A stretch of DNA of 64,000 bases from Heyndrickxia sporothermodurans. GTDB lineage: Bacteria; Bacillota; Bacilli; Bacillales; Bacillaceae_C. The position numbers were made by a program, and so were the translations under genes. Positions within the stretch are counted from its first letter, which is position 1; each line of letters begins with the position of its first letter. Below are positions 53,153 through 62,577 of this stretch, one piece after another. The notes beneath the pieces were generated by a model that was not told where the DNA came from, did not search any database, and saw only the letters and a program-made list of their open reading frames with translations. The stretch lies in assembly GCA_016756695.1 (NCBI GenBank), contig CP066701.1:3430001-3494000 (forward strand), in the 5' to 3' direction.

Positions 53153-53534
53153 CCTCCCTCTATAAATGTTGATACATCAACGGTTTGACCCGTTGGTAGG
53201 GTGTCAAAAAAATATTTTTCGACACGGACCCTAACTTTATTTTCATAATATGTGAAACTATTCCAATAAATAGGTACGCTACGCGGTCACTACTGGATAA
53301 TTATGGAAAGTAGTGATAGGGAATTATACGATGCACAATGGATCTCTGCGTAGCTTATGATGACGTACCCTCCCATGTCTCTGGGCATCTATGTGCCTAC
53401 ATTCCTTCGTTCGGTCTAGTCATAAGGCAGAGGCTAGCGAAGCTCCTATAGGGACTCTAGGTCGAATGGTGAAAATAATGCCAGCTTCTCCGTGTCATCC
53501 TGTTGTCTAGGTCTAGTTAAGGGGCTGTAGGGAT
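53153..53534 (-). ncRNA. Candidate bridge RNA (seekRNA) region of IS110 copy 2
   Basis: The same structured 3' noncoding region as in copy 1. The hairpin TCACTACT / AGTAGTGA is at 53316-53287. Its 14-nt loop reads TTCCATAATTATCC on the minus strand, with A in place of C of copy 1. Its last 8 bases AATTATCC are complementary to GGATAATT, the first 8 bases at the yidC-side junction. The match is exact for this copy and not for the copy-1 junction. Interpretation as a target guide is inference. Confidence 0.55.
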
Positions 53535-54812
53535 TTAAGCTGCCTCTAAGAGACTTGGAATATCCCTCATCATTCGCTGTGCGTCAAACGCTTTGTGCTT
53601 AGTGCTAATTCCATGTAATACTTTTAACAGTTTACCGCATAGAACCACGATGGATTGTTTCTTGCGTAAAGGATTAACCTGACGGTTCGTGTAATACTCA
53701 TGTAGCTTTCTAAAAGCTTCATTGTGGCGGATCATCGGCATCATGACTCGGAACAGGAGAGCGCGTAGCTTTCTTCTACCCCGTTTAGAGATTCGTTTTT
53801 GCCCTTTGTGCATACCAGAGGAATTTTCACGTAACGTTAATCCCGCGAGTTTGATTAGTTGGCGTGGATCTTCGTAGTGTGAAAAACTTCCGATTTCAGC
53901 TAATAGGTCAACGATTGTCGTATCTCCAAGCCCTGGTACCGTTGACAGCCATTCGTATTCTACTGACATTTTTACAAGCTCAACTAAGCGCTCCGTAATA
54001 CCCTCAATATCTTTTTCTAGCTGGTGGTAACGGCGGACAAGTGTGGCTATTTCAATACGGGCCATCTCACATCCTTCCGTTACTCCGATAGAGCTAGCTG
54101 CGACTTCGATAAGGCGCACTGCTTTTGGTCTTTGGGGGGATTTTAGTCCCTCGACCTTTCGATAAAGGGATAACACTTCATCCGGGTGTTTCTGGTGAAG
54201 ATCACTTGGAAATGGAGTGCATTCAAGTGCGGCCATAGCCATTTTTCCGAATGACGGAAATACTTGAACGAACTCTGGAAAATAGCGATCTAACCAGCGA
54301 ATTATCATGTTTTTGACGGCTCCTAGCTCCTCAGTCAATTTACTACGGAATGTAGAACCAGCACGAAGTTCAGCTTCCATCCCTTTGAGGATTCGCGGAT
54401 AACTAAAGCGTCCATCCTTTACAAGACGAGCGATTACCAGTGCATCTTTACGGTCATGTTTGGTTGGCAGATTGTCATCCAACTCTTTTGACCGTTTGAC
54501 ATGCATCGGATTCGTCATGACTAAGGAAATGCCTCGTTCTTCAAGGAAATAGGCTAAATTTAGCCAGTAATGGCCAGTAGGTTCAATCCCGACAATGACT
54601 TCTGTCTTTTCGCTTTCTTTCATTTCAGTCAAAATACGTTGATATAAATACTCAAAGCCGTTATTAGATTGATAAACTGAGAAAGACTTTTGGAGCACCC
54701 GGCCACGATCGTCTACAAAGCAAGCGTAATGTGTCCGCTTTGCGATATCGATCCCTACAACGAGTGTTTTTTCGGTGACTTGATTAATTTTCTGATTTTG
54801 TTTAAAATCCAT
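53535..54812 (-). CDS. IS110-family transposase (DEDD recombinase), copy 2
   Basis: The product is identical in all 425 residues to that of the copy at 22791-24068, with the same DEDD motifs (GIDIAK, GIEPTGHYW, KHDRKDA) and the serine motif ENSSGMHKG. It points toward yidC, as copy 1 points toward ltaS. Both copies are full length, so the family is probably still active in this genome. AAGGAGG precedes the ATG at 54812. Confidence 0.95.
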   Translation of the reverse strand: MDFKQNQKINQVTEKTLVVGIDIAKRTHYACFVDDRGRVLQKSFSVYQSNNGFEYLYQRILTEMKESEKTEVIVGIEPTGHYWLNLAYFLEERGISLVMTNPMHVKRSKELDDNLPTKHDRKDALVIARLVKDGRFSYPRILKGMEAELRAGSTFRSKLTEELGAVKNMIIRWLDRYFPEFVQVFPSFGKMAMAALECTPFPSDLHQKHPDEVLSLYRKVEGLKSPQRPKAVRLIEVAASSIGVTEGCEMARIEIATLVRRYHQLEKDIEGITERLVELVKMSVEYEWLSTVPGLGDTTIVDLLAEIGSFSHYEDPRQLIKLAGLTLRENSSGMHKGQKRISKRGRRKLRALLFRVMMPMIRHNEAFRKLHEYYTNRQVNPLRKKQSIVVLCGKLLKVLHGISTKHKAFDAQRMMRDIPSLLEAA

Positions 54813-54942
54813 TATGGAGTCCTCCTTGGTTAACAAATTAGGGGTCAATTCATCGACGATTTGACACCCCGCATCATACCAAGAGGGCTCTTTTTGTTCA
54901 AGTCCCCGAAAATCCTTCTAACAGGAATGCTCCTAAATTAAA

Positions 54943-55272
54943 TTAAAAATTAAAGTCAACGGATAAATGATGGTCTGGGTCCTCATTAGGCGCATCTTTT
55001 CTTCTCACACATTTCATAATCCATATTATTAGTAAATGTTGTATTTTTAATCTATGAATTAACCGTTGCTGCGGATTTATTAATTCTTCAGCAGTTGCCT
55101 CGGTTGCTATATAAGAATAGGGATTAACGATAAAATGATTCCATATATAGGCTAGGCCAATTGTAAGTAAGATACTAACATAAAAGGAGCAGACAACGGG
55201 ATCGTATGTAAGGTTCAATAAATATTCCATTAGTTTTTCATCACGCACCTTAACTACTTCGTTAGATAGCAT
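54943..55272 (-). CDS. Hypothetical small membrane protein formerly adjacent to yidC
   Basis: A 109-residue protein with one membrane helix (VCSFYVSILLTIGLAYIWNH) and a C-terminal cytoplasmic part with an amphipathic helix (RLIHRLKIQHLLIIWIMKCV). No family is recognised. ATGs at 55272 and 55230 are both possible; neither has a strong site. Before the IS110 insertion its stop would have been 16 nt upstream of yidC, so the two were probably co-transcribed. The element now begins 7 nt after its stop. Confidence 0.6.
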   Translation of the reverse strand: MLSNEVVKVRDEKLMEYLLNLTYDPVVCSFYVSILLTIGLAYIWNHFIVNPYSYIATEATAEELINPQQRLIHRLKIQHLLIIWIMKCVRRKDAPNEDPDHHLSVDFNF

Positions 55273-55439
55273 AGTATATCTTAAATAATGTGTTTTTTCA
55301 AATACACATCTACAATATTATCATATGAAACAAACTACCGTACAAATATATTATTCATTTTATTATACTCTTTGCATTTGGGCAATTATTAGCCTAAAAT
55401 ACTAAAGGATGTTTATTTACATTTAGGAAGGAAATAAAT

Positions 55440-56321
55440 ATGTTATTTAATCAATTTTCATTACCAATTGAAATACAAAATAAATTAAAAAATAGAATAA
55501 GTAGTTTTACATCAGAGTATGAACAGTCAGTTAGTAAAAATGGGTATATTCCTTCAGATGACTCAATTTTGCAAGATGCTTTGATCGCCATCTTACTTGG
55601 CAAAAATATTTTATTAAAAGGACCTACTGGTTCTGGTAAAACAAAATTAGCTGAGACACTTTCATCGTTATTACATCAACCGATGCAAAGTATAAATTGT
55701 TCAATTGATTTAGATGCAGAAGGTCTCCTCGGATATAAAACAATTGCCCAAGAAAATAACCAAAGTAAGATAGAATTTGTACCAGGTCCTGTTATTAATG
55801 CAATGAAGGAAGGCCATCTTTTGTATATAGATGAAATTAATATGGCTAGACCAGAAACCCTACCAATTTTGAACGGAGTACTTGACTACCGACGTCAAAT
55901 TACGAACCCTTTTACTACTGAAGTGGTAAAGGCGGATAGTAATTTTGGAGTGATTGCTGCTATTAACGAGGGATATGTCGGAACTGTTCCCTTAAATGAA
56001 GCACTTAAAAATCGATTTATCGTTATAAATGTACCTTATATTCAAGGGGAAACATTAAAAAATGTATTGCTATCTCAAAGTCAATTAAAAAATGAAGAAT
56101 TAATAAATAAATTTGTAACCTTTTCTAGCGATTTAATTTCACAGGCCCAAATGGGGAAAATATCAGAAGAGGCAGCTTCGATAAGGGCATTAATTGATAC
56201 ATGTGATTTGGCCCTATTTTTACCGGCATTAAGAGCGATTCAAAGAGGGATAATCGATAAGCTTGAGGACGAAAGAGAGAGAGCTGCGATTAGAAATATT
56301 GCCGAAACATTGTTTGAATAG
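55440..56321 (+). CDS. yojN: MoxR-type AAA+ ATPase (YojN)
   Basis: A 293-residue ATPase of the MoxR/CbbQ/NorQ group. Walker A is [15 protein letters not shown] near residue 65, Walker B is [16 protein letters not shown], and sensor 1 is [11 protein letters not shown]. Such proteins remodel or metallate partner enzymes together with a VWA protein, and the VWA gene follows 11 nt downstream. In B. subtilis yojN and yojO are neighbours of odhAB, as in this window. The target complex is not known. AGGAAGGA precedes the ATG. Confidence 0.9.
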   Translation: MLFNQFSLPIEIQNKLKNRISSFTSEYEQSVSKNGYIPSDDSILQDALIAILLGKNILLKGPTGSGKTKLAETLSSLLHQPMQSINCSIDLDAEGLLGYKTIAQENNQSKIEFVPGPVINAMKEGHLLYIDEINMARPETLPILNGVLDYRRQITNPFTTEVVKADSNFGVIAAINEGYVGTVPLNEALKNRFIVINVPYIQGETLKNVLLSQSQLKNEELINKFVTFSSDLISQAQMGKISEEAASIRALIDTCDLALFLPALRAIQRGIIDKLEDERERAAIRNIAETLFE

Positions 56322-56332
56322 GGGGCGTTTAA

Positions 56333-58252
56333 ATGCAACGCTTTATCCAATTTAATGATGAAAAAGTTGATTCGATGATTGTGATGGAAATGGCAGATTT
56401 AGTTACAACCTTAACGAGGAACCCTGAGTACGAAGTTGATTTTGGTGTTCACTCTTATCTAGATCAATCCATAAAAAAAATTTATGTCAGTCATTTTTGG
56501 AATCATCGGCCGCAACATCTATTAATAGATGGTATAAAAAGTGATGTGTTTTTGAGAGCAATAGGAAATTTGAAATATACTGATCCTCAACAAATTCAAA
56601 GATATATAAAAAGTTTAGATAATATGAATTTAAAAAGTTTTCCTAAACAATTATTTATTGTTACAGAAGATCTACGAATAGAAGAATTGATAAAAAAAGA
56701 ACGGCCCGGAACGAAAAAAGTATTTTATCATCGAAAAAAGGTCTATCAAAAACATTTTCAATCACAGTTAAATGTTAATCTCGTAAAAAGTGTATTTACT
56801 GATGCCTTATTTAATAATATATATCTGCTTTTACATTCGGAAACTCCGATTGAAACCATCCCACATTATAATGAATCAATTGATTTAGTGATTCCGTATG
56901 TACGCAATACGATTTCTAAGTTTTTTGAAACAAAATCAACAATGGATACGGTTTCGGTATGTTTAGAAATGCTTGAAGTACTTGATGAAGTGTTGGAAGA
57001 GGATATGCTGAATGAGTATTTTCATTTACCTGAAAAGGGATTTGCGTTAGAAGAAGAAAATGGCTTGACATTCGATGATCTAAAGCGTAAAGACCCACTT
57101 CAAAATTGTGATGTTATGGATAAAAAAGCGAATGACGATGAGGAGATCATGAATGAAGAACTACGAACATGGCATCGTGAAACAAGTGAATTAAGCAATA
57201 GTTACCTACAGTTTGATTTAGATCAAGGGACAGGAACAGATCTATTAGGTGAGGGAGTTAGAGAAGGGGAAACGGGTGATCAAGCATTAGCAATCGTCCA
57301 AGGAAGTGTGCAAAAAACTAGTCGGAATGATTATTCCAAATTAGAAGCAAAAGAACAAAAAAGAAATAAGACCGGACGAAATGATAACGAATTTGGAAAG
57401 GAAAATCGCTTTGCACATCCGATTTTTCTAAGCTTAGACAACCCAAACAATGAAGAAATTAAACAATATCATTTATATAAAAAAGAGATAAGCACTTATC
57501 AAAAAAAATTAAAAAAACTCATTGAAAAAACGCTAGAACATAAAAGGATTGCTCCGAGAAATGATTTACAATTTGGAAGATTGAGTAAAAAGCTTTTACC
57601 GTATTTCACTGATACTAATCCAAGATTATTTTATAAGAAGCAGGAGCCCACGAGTGAAATCGATGCCGCCTTCGCATTATTAGTGGACTGTTCAGCCTCG
57701 ATGTATGACAAGATGGAACAAACGAAGCTTGGTATTACGTTATTTCATGAGGCATTAAAATCGGTAAAAGTTTCACATGAAGTAGTCGGATTTTGGGAAG
57801 ATACAAGTGATGCAACGAAGGAATATCAACCGAATTACTTTAAACCAGTTATAGATTTTCAAACATCTTTGCTCGGATTTTCCGGACCGGAAATTATGCA
57901 GTTAAAACCGGAAGAAGACAATCGGGATGGTTTTGCTATTCGATTAATGACAAACCGGCTTATTACACGCATGGAAAAACAAAAGTTTTTACTCGTATTT
58001 TCGGATGGGGAACCTGCCGCCTTCGGTTATGAGCAAAATGGAATCGTTGATACACATGAGGCAGTTTTACAAGCAAGAAAAAAAGGTATTGAAGTATTTA
58101 ATATCTTTTTGTCAAACACGGATATTGAAGAAAGCCAGAAAAAAGTGTTGCAAGATATTTATGGTAATTTCAGTATATTAGTTTCAAATATCGCGGAATT
58201 ACCAAATGTTTTATTTCCAATTTTAAAGAAATTGCTTTACAAAAGCATATAA
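56333..58252 (+). CDS. yojO: VWA-domain protein (YojO)
   Basis: A 639-residue cytoplasmic protein. The N-terminal 400 residues are helical and poorly conserved with an acidic linker. The C-terminal 200 form a von Willebrand A domain with the metal-ion site LLVDCSASMYDKME (DxSxS, here DCSAS) and FSDGEPAAFGYEQNG. It resembles NorD/CoxE-like partners of MoxR ATPases. AGGGGGC precedes the ATG. Its product probably acts with YojN in enzyme maturation. A terminator follows directly. Confidence 0.88.
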   Translation: MQRFIQFNDEKVDSMIVMEMADLVTTLTRNPEYEVDFGVHSYLDQSIKKIYVSHFWNHRPQHLLIDGIKSDVFLRAIGNLKYTDPQQIQRYIKSLDNMNLKSFPKQLFIVTEDLRIEELIKKERPGTKKVFYHRKKVYQKHFQSQLNVNLVKSVFTDALFNNIYLLLHSETPIETIPHYNESIDLVIPYVRNTISKFFETKSTMDTVSVCLEMLEVLDEVLEEDMLNEYFHLPEKGFALEEENGLTFDDLKRKDPLQNCDVMDKKANDDEEIMNEELRTWHRETSELSNSYLQFDLDQGTGTDLLGEGVREGETGDQALAIVQGSVQKTSRNDYSKLEAKEQKRNKTGRNDNEFGKENRFAHPIFLSLDNPNNEEIKQYHLYKKEISTYQKKLKKLIEKTLEHKRIAPRNDLQFGRLSKKLLPYFTDTNPRLFYKKQEPTSEIDAAFALLVDCSASMYDKMEQTKLGITLFHEALKSVKVSHEVVGFWEDTSDATKEYQPNYFKPVIDFQTSLLGFSGPEIMQLKPEEDNRDGFAIRLMTNRLITRMEKQKFLLVFSDGEPAAFGYEQNGIVDTHEAVLQARKKGIEVFNIFLSNTDIEESQKKVLQDIYGNFSILVSNIAELPNVLFPILKKLLYKSI

Positions 58253-58284
58253 AAAGAAATCGGCTATCGACCGATTTCTTTTTA
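58251..58284. terminator. Bidirectional terminator
   Basis: Perfect stem AAAAAGAAATCGG / CCGATTTCTTTTT with loop CTATCGA between converging genes. Confidence 0.88.
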
Positions 58285-58289
58285 TATTC

Positions 58290-59102
58290 TTACCAAAGGT
58301 AATCAGTAATTGATTCGTGAAATAAATCAGTATCAATATTGCATGTTTTAGCATCAATTCCATATTGCCAACCATATAGCAACGAATTTTTCGGTCCAAT
58401 GGGATTGAAATTTGGGGCTTTTTCTTTAGAAGAAATTCTTTTATTAGGAGCAGCTGTCCATAAAATAGTTTGATCCTTTATCTTTTTGTTATCCTTACTA
58501 GCTTTATTAAATTGATTATAAAGCTTTGCATCTTTATCAAATATTCCATAGATACCGGGATGGTAATGCGATTTTTCAATCGTATCAACCCATCCTTGTA
58601 TAAATGCTGAATCGACCGGATATTTTGGTTCTATATCTGCGAAGATCACCGTTCCTTTAGGTGCATTGATTTCTTTTGCCAATTTTATTGCAGTTTCGGC
58701 TTCCTTAACTCCAGCTTTTTTTGTCGTGGCATTTGAAAAATGATTATAAATTAAAAGAATTTTTACCTTTTTTTCATGTAAAAATTTAATCTCCTTTTTT
58801 GTTAGACCTGTCGATACATTTCCATTGGACCCTAAATATCTTCCCCAAATAGCTGGTTCCCCATAATTTTCTTTTACACATTTGTACATTTCGTTAGTCG
58901 TTATATTTGCCGAATCTACTCCCCATATTATTTTTTTACCTTTTTTTTCGTTACTTTCGTTCTTTTTTGGTGCTTCTGATTTTGAGTGGTTAGATGGTTG
59001 CTTCATTTGTTGATAGGCAAGGGGAATAATAAGTGCTAGGACGATGGAGGCAAGTACAATAATAAGAATTTTCCATTTGGAGTTATTTGTTTGATTATTC
59101 AC
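58290..59102 (-). CDS. DUF1906 (glycoside-hydrolase-like) membrane-anchored protein
   Basis: A 270-residue protein. One N-terminal membrane helix (WKILIIVLASIVLALIIPLA) and a Lys/Asn/Glu-rich linker lead to an extracellular TIM-barrel-like domain of the Rv2525c/DUF1906 type: WGVDSANITTNEM, AIWGRYLG, ILLIYNHF, GTVIFADIEPKYPVD and GWQYGIDAKTCNIDTD. The layout is like that of GH25 lysozymes, with the acidic pair DIEP. Enzyme activity is not shown for the family. AAAGGAGG selects GTG 59102. Confidence 0.8.
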   Translation of the reverse strand: MNNQTNNSKWKILIIVLASIVLALIIPLAYQQMKQPSNHSKSEAPKKNESNEKKGKKIIWGVDSANITTNEMYKCVKENYGEPAIWGRYLGSNGNVSTGLTKKEIKFLHEKKVKILLIYNHFSNATTKKAGVKEAETAIKLAKEINAPKGTVIFADIEPKYPVDSAFIQGWVDTIEKSHYHPGIYGIFDKDAKLYNQFNKASKDNKKIKDQTILWTAAPNKRISSKEKAPNFNPIGPKNSLLYGWQYGIDAKTCNIDTDLFHESITDYLW

Positions 59103-59288
59103 TTTTGCCACCTCCTTTGCTCGGATATATTATTCAAGCAATTGAAGGAAAGTGAGGGCAAAGTGAGCTTACATTTCACTATTTAAAAATATAAACTGTA
59201 TTTTTTCATTTATATTACATTTTAAACTTTGTAGTAAAAAAGTTTGATCAATTCTGATAGAATGAAATTTGGAGAAATTTGCAGATGG

Positions 59289-60461
59289 ATGTGTCGAATA
59301 ATGAAGAAATGCGTTATGATTATGTTCGTTTTATGTTTGTCTTTGCATATTAGTATGAACGTAGAGGCTGTAAGTCCAAAAAAACTGTCACTTGCAAGCA
59401 AGTCGGCGATACTAGTAGATAGTACAACCGGACGAGTATTATATGAAAAAAATGGATATGAACGGATGTACCCTGCAAGTCTAACAAAGATTGCCACAGC
59501 AATTTATGCCCTCGAAAATGGGAATTTGAATGATATTGTTACAATTAGTAAAAATGTAGAACATACCGATGGCACGAAGGTTTATTTAGTAGAAGGGGAA
59601 CAAGTTACGTTAAAGCATTTAATTCAAGGTTTATTAATAAATTCAGGGAATGATGCTGGGGTTGCAATTGCGGAGCATATGAGCGGAAGTGTATCCGAGT
59701 TTGCGAAAAATCTTAATACTTTTCTCATGGATAAAGTAGGAGTATCAGCTACACATTTTGTTAACCCTCATGGATTATTTGCGAAAAATCATTATACAAC
59801 AGCATATGATATAGCTAAGATCACAAATTATGCTATGAAAAATAAAACATTTCGACAAATTTTTGAAACGAAAGAACTCTCGTGGAATGGGAAGGAATGG
59901 AAAACGGTTCTAATTACCCATCATTTAATGCTAAAGGGTGAATTAGAATATAAAGAGGTAACAGGTGGCAAAACAGGTTATGTGAATGAATCAGGACAGA
60001 CATTAGCAACTACAGCAGAAAATAAAAACATTCGATTAACCGTTATTACAATGGATGCAAAAACGAAATCTGAAGCTTATAATGACACAAAGAAATTACT
60101 TGATTATGGATTTAAATATTTTGTAACGTCTAGTTTACCGAAAGGAATGACATATAAAAAGGGAGAAGAAATATATATAATCCCTCATAAAATCATGTTC
60201 ACAAAACTAATTAATAGTAATGTATCCGAACATGTTTCTAAAAACGGTGAACTTAAAATTACTGATAGAAAAGGCATGTCATTAGAATCTTTTCAACTGT
60301 CCCCGATCAAGGTGAAGGCCGAAGAAAAGGAAAATACACGAGATACTTTGAAGGAATCTGATAAAAAGAAATGGTATTCCTATCCACTCATAATGATCAT
60401 TGTAATAGGAAGTGCGGGATCTATCATTAAGCTATTTCGCTCCAAAAGAACAAATTTTTAA
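59289..60461 (+). CDS. Serine D-alanyl-D-alanine carboxypeptidase (S11, DacF/PBP5 type)
   Basis: A 390-residue penicillin-binding protein that removes the terminal D-alanine from stem peptides. A signal peptide (KKCVMIMFVLCLSLHISM) is followed by the active-site motifs ASLTKIATA (SxxK), SGNDAG (SxN) and GGKTGYVNESGQ (KTG). The C-terminus carries a membrane helix (YPLIMIIVIGSAGSIIKLF) in place of the usual amphipathic anchor. The start is uncertain: ATG 59289 and 59301 are both in frame and the only ribosome site is GGAG at 59271. Confidence 0.9.
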   Translation: MCRIMKKCVMIMFVLCLSLHISMNVEAVSPKKLSLASKSAILVDSTTGRVLYEKNGYERMYPASLTKIATAIYALENGNLNDIVTISKNVEHTDGTKVYLVEGEQVTLKHLIQGLLINSGNDAGVAIAEHMSGSVSEFAKNLNTFLMDKVGVSATHFVNPHGLFAKNHYTTAYDIAKITNYAMKNKTFRQIFETKELSWNGKEWKTVLITHHLMLKGELEYKEVTGGKTGYVNESGQTLATTAENKNIRLTVITMDAKTKSEAYNDTKKLLDYGFKYFVTSSLPKGMTYKKGEEIYIIPHKIMFTKLINSNVSEHVSKNGELKITDRKGMSLESFQLSPIKVKAEEKENTRDTLKESDKKKWYSYPLIMIIVIGSAGSIIKLFRSKRTNF

Positions 60462-60477
60462 GTTTTTCATACTAAAA

Positions 60478-60510
60478 CAGGCACTAGGTTAAAAGTAGCC
60501 TAGTACCTGA
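60478..60510. terminator. Hairpin between the carboxypeptidase gene and fnr
   Basis: CAGGCACTAGG and CCTAGTACCTG pair with one wobble around a 10-nt loop between converging genes. T tracts are short, so termination is only moderately supported. Confidence 0.6.
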
Positions 60511-60511
60511 T

Positions 60512-61219
60512 TCATTGTATAGTGCAATAGATTGCGGGACAGTCTTCACAACATATCGCGTCTTTTAAAAATTGCAAATCGTGAATCGTAATTTTCCCTT
60601 TTGAATAAGAGATTACACCTTCTTTTTTTAAATCACTTAAAGCACGATTTACATTTTCACGAGAGGTACCACAAAAGTTTCCAAGAACTTGGTTTGTTAT
60701 AGGCAAATCGATGAGTATACCATCCTCTTTTTTTACTCCATAACTATTTGTCATGCGAATGAGGGTAGAGTAGAGTGCACCTTTTTTGCCATGAAGGATA
60801 AGATCACGAAACATCGTTTGTGTTTTTCTATATTGGTCACTCATCCATTTCATAAATTCAAACGCTAGAGAACTATTTTTGAATAATTCATTTTCTAGAA
60901 TATCTTTTCTGATGAGAGCAACTTCTCCATCTTCTATAATCTTTGCGTTTAATAAATGTTTGGGTGAATATGAGAACAAAATTGCCTCTCCGATAATGTC
61001 ATTTTTACTACAAATTCTAAATGTTAATTCTTGTCCATCAGAAGTAATCTTACTTATTTGCACTTTCCCTGACAAAATTATATATATTCCCTCACCTGTC
61101 ATTCCTTCTTGAAACAGGTAATCCCCTTTTGAGATATTCATTTTTTTCTCAGTAAAACAAAGTAAATCAACTATTTGAAGAGAATGTACGGTTTTTGGCG
61201 AATGTTTTAGATGGCTCAT
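60512..61219 (-). CDS. fnr: Fnr, Crp-family anaerobic regulator with iron-sulfur cluster
   Basis: A 235-residue regulator. The cyclic-nucleotide-like beta roll has GDYLFQEGMTGEGIYIILSG and GEAILFS. The helix-turn-helix is LGNFCGTSRENVNRALSDLK. The C-terminus holds three cysteines in the spacing CCEDCPAIYC, the arrangement known for the [4Fe-4S] cluster of B. subtilis Fnr. It activates anaerobic respiration genes when oxygen is low. It is divergent from moaA across 260 nt, and the molybdenum-cofactor genes next door make the usual nitrate-reductase link plausible. Confidence 0.9.
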   Translation of the reverse strand: MSHLKHSPKTVHSLQIVDLLCFTEKKMNISKGDYLFQEGMTGEGIYIILSGKVQISKITSDGQELTFRICSKNDIIGEAILFSYSPKHLLNAKIIEDGEVALIRKDILENELFKNSSLAFEFMKWMSDQYRKTQTMFRDLILHGKKGALYSTLIRMTNSYGVKKEDGILIDLPITNQVLGNFCGTSRENVNRALSDLKKEGVISYSKGKITIHDLQFLKDAICCEDCPAIYCTIQ

Positions 61220-61480
61220 TCATCATCACCCTTCTTTGCATATCTCATTTAATCATTTTTATAAGATAATCTATCTATAAACTACGCTAAAATAAGTAAA
61301 ATGTATATATGAAATTAACGCCAAGAGTATTTTCTTGTTACTTTACTGTCTTTAATCCACATTTTCAGCATAAATTTAATAGCAATAACATTTATTATGA
61401 AAGTATTAAAAATGTTATAAAAACTGCTAAACTATATGTACAGGATGTTAGATTCAGAGGAAATTTAGGAGATGAGATTA
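61220..61480. promoter_or_regulatory. Divergent promoter region between fnr and moaA
   Basis: The 261 bases have no gene. A clear TGTGA-N6-TCACA Fnr site was not found. TATATG and TATAAA boxes and A+T-rich tracts are scattered through it. AGGAG at 61467 is the ribosome site of moaA. Confidence 0.35.
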
Positions 61481-62494
61481 TTGTCTAAAATAATTACTGA
61501 TAAATTGGACCGACCGCTTCGTGATTTGCGAATTTCCGTAACAGACAAATGTAACTTCCGATGTAATTACTGTATGCCTGCTGAAATTTTTGGTCCAGAT
61601 CATCCATTTCTTCCTAAAAATGAGGTGCTTACCTTCGAAGAAATCGAAAGGCTTGTTGGAATATTCGCCAATCTAGGAGTTCGGAAAATTCGATTAACAG
61701 GTGGGGAACCGTTACTGCGGAAAAATCTTTCTAAATTAATTAAAAACTTGGTAAATATAAAAGGGATAACAGATATTGGATTAACAACGAATGGAATTTT
61801 TCTCCCTAAGCAAGCCAATCATTTATATGCAGCTGGTTTAAGAAGATTAAATATTAGTCTTGATGCATTAAATGACGATATTTTTAAACGCCTTAACGGA
61901 AGGGGTGTCAGTTCAAAGACTGTTTTAAAAGCAATTGAAATGGCAAAAGATATTGGGTTTGATGTAAAAATAAATATGGTCGTTCAAAAAGGAGTCAATG
62001 ATCAGGAGATTATTCCTATGGCGAAATATTTTTATGAAAACGATATTACATTACGTTTTATTGAGTTTATGGATGTAGGCAATACAAATGGATGGAATCT
62101 TGAAAAAGTGATTACAAAACGTGAAATTTTCCATTTACTTTCTAGTTCGTTTGAACTAGAAGAAGTTGAACCAGCGTATTTTGGAGAGGTAGCGAAGCGA
62201 TATAAATATAAGGAAAAAAATGCAGAAGTGGGCTTTATTCCTTCCGTATCTGAGTCCTTTTGTTCAAGTTGTACAAGAGCTAGAATATCAGCTGATGGCA
62301 ACTTGTATACATGCTTATTCGCGAGTAAGGGGTATGATCTTAAAAAGATACTACGTAATGAGAAGGACGATGATAAAATCAAAGATGAGATTATCTCAAT
62401 TTGGAATCATCGAAAAGATCGTTATTCTGATGAAAGAATGAGTCGCCCAAAAGAAAAAAAGCAAAAAATCGAAATGTCCTATATTGGTGGCTAA
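61481..62494 (+). CDS. moaA: GTP 3',8-cyclase MoaA
   Basis: A 337-residue radical-SAM enzyme that starts molybdopterin synthesis from GTP. The N-terminal cluster is [10 protein letters not shown], the second is [20 protein letters not shown], and the GGEP motif is [12 protein letters not shown] 61481 has AGGAG at 9 nt; ATG 61472 directly abuts that site. The C-terminal GG ends MSYIGG, as required for activity. It opens a moaA-moeA-mobB cluster. Length is normal. Confidence 0.95.
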   Translation: MSKIITDKLDRPLRDLRISVTDKCNFRCNYCMPAEIFGPDHPFLPKNEVLTFEEIERLVGIFANLGVRKIRLTGGEPLLRKNLSKLIKNLVNIKGITDIGLTTNGIFLPKQANHLYAAGLRRLNISLDALNDDIFKRLNGRGVSSKTVLKAIEMAKDIGFDVKINMVVQKGVNDQEIIPMAKYFYENDITLRFIEFMDVGNTNGWNLEKVITKREIFHLLSSSFELEEVEPAYFGEVAKRYKYKEKNAEVGFIPSVSESFCSSCTRARISADGNLYTCLFASKGYDLKKILRNEKDDDKIKDEIISIWNHRKDRYSDERMSRPKEKKQKIEMSYIGG

Positions 62495-62577
62495 TCTGAT
62501 ATATTTTTATTTTTAAATAATTTTACAAGCAGTATTTAACATACTTCTTTTATTGTTTTGGGAGGGAGTTCGGTAAA

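Larger units (their letters stand above)
53153..54935 (-). mobile_element. IS110-family element, copy 2, in front of yidC
   Basis: The inverted twin of the element at 22668-24449. The transposase is the same at every residue. In the noncoding parts I find one substitution (position 53302 against 24301) and one extra T in a T run (T7 against T6). The right end GAGGGAGG is joined to ATAATTG-ATG of yidC; the left end TAGGAG follows the stop codon of a small upstream gene by 2 nt. Restoring the site gives TTTAGGAGGATAATTG before the ATG, a classic ribosome binding site. Confidence 0.93.

Noticed and set aside
55440-58252. A novel defence system built on the MoxR ATPase and VWA protein
   Set aside because: The pair matches the widespread yojN-yojO genes found near odhAB in Bacillus and has no nuclease or other effector next to it.
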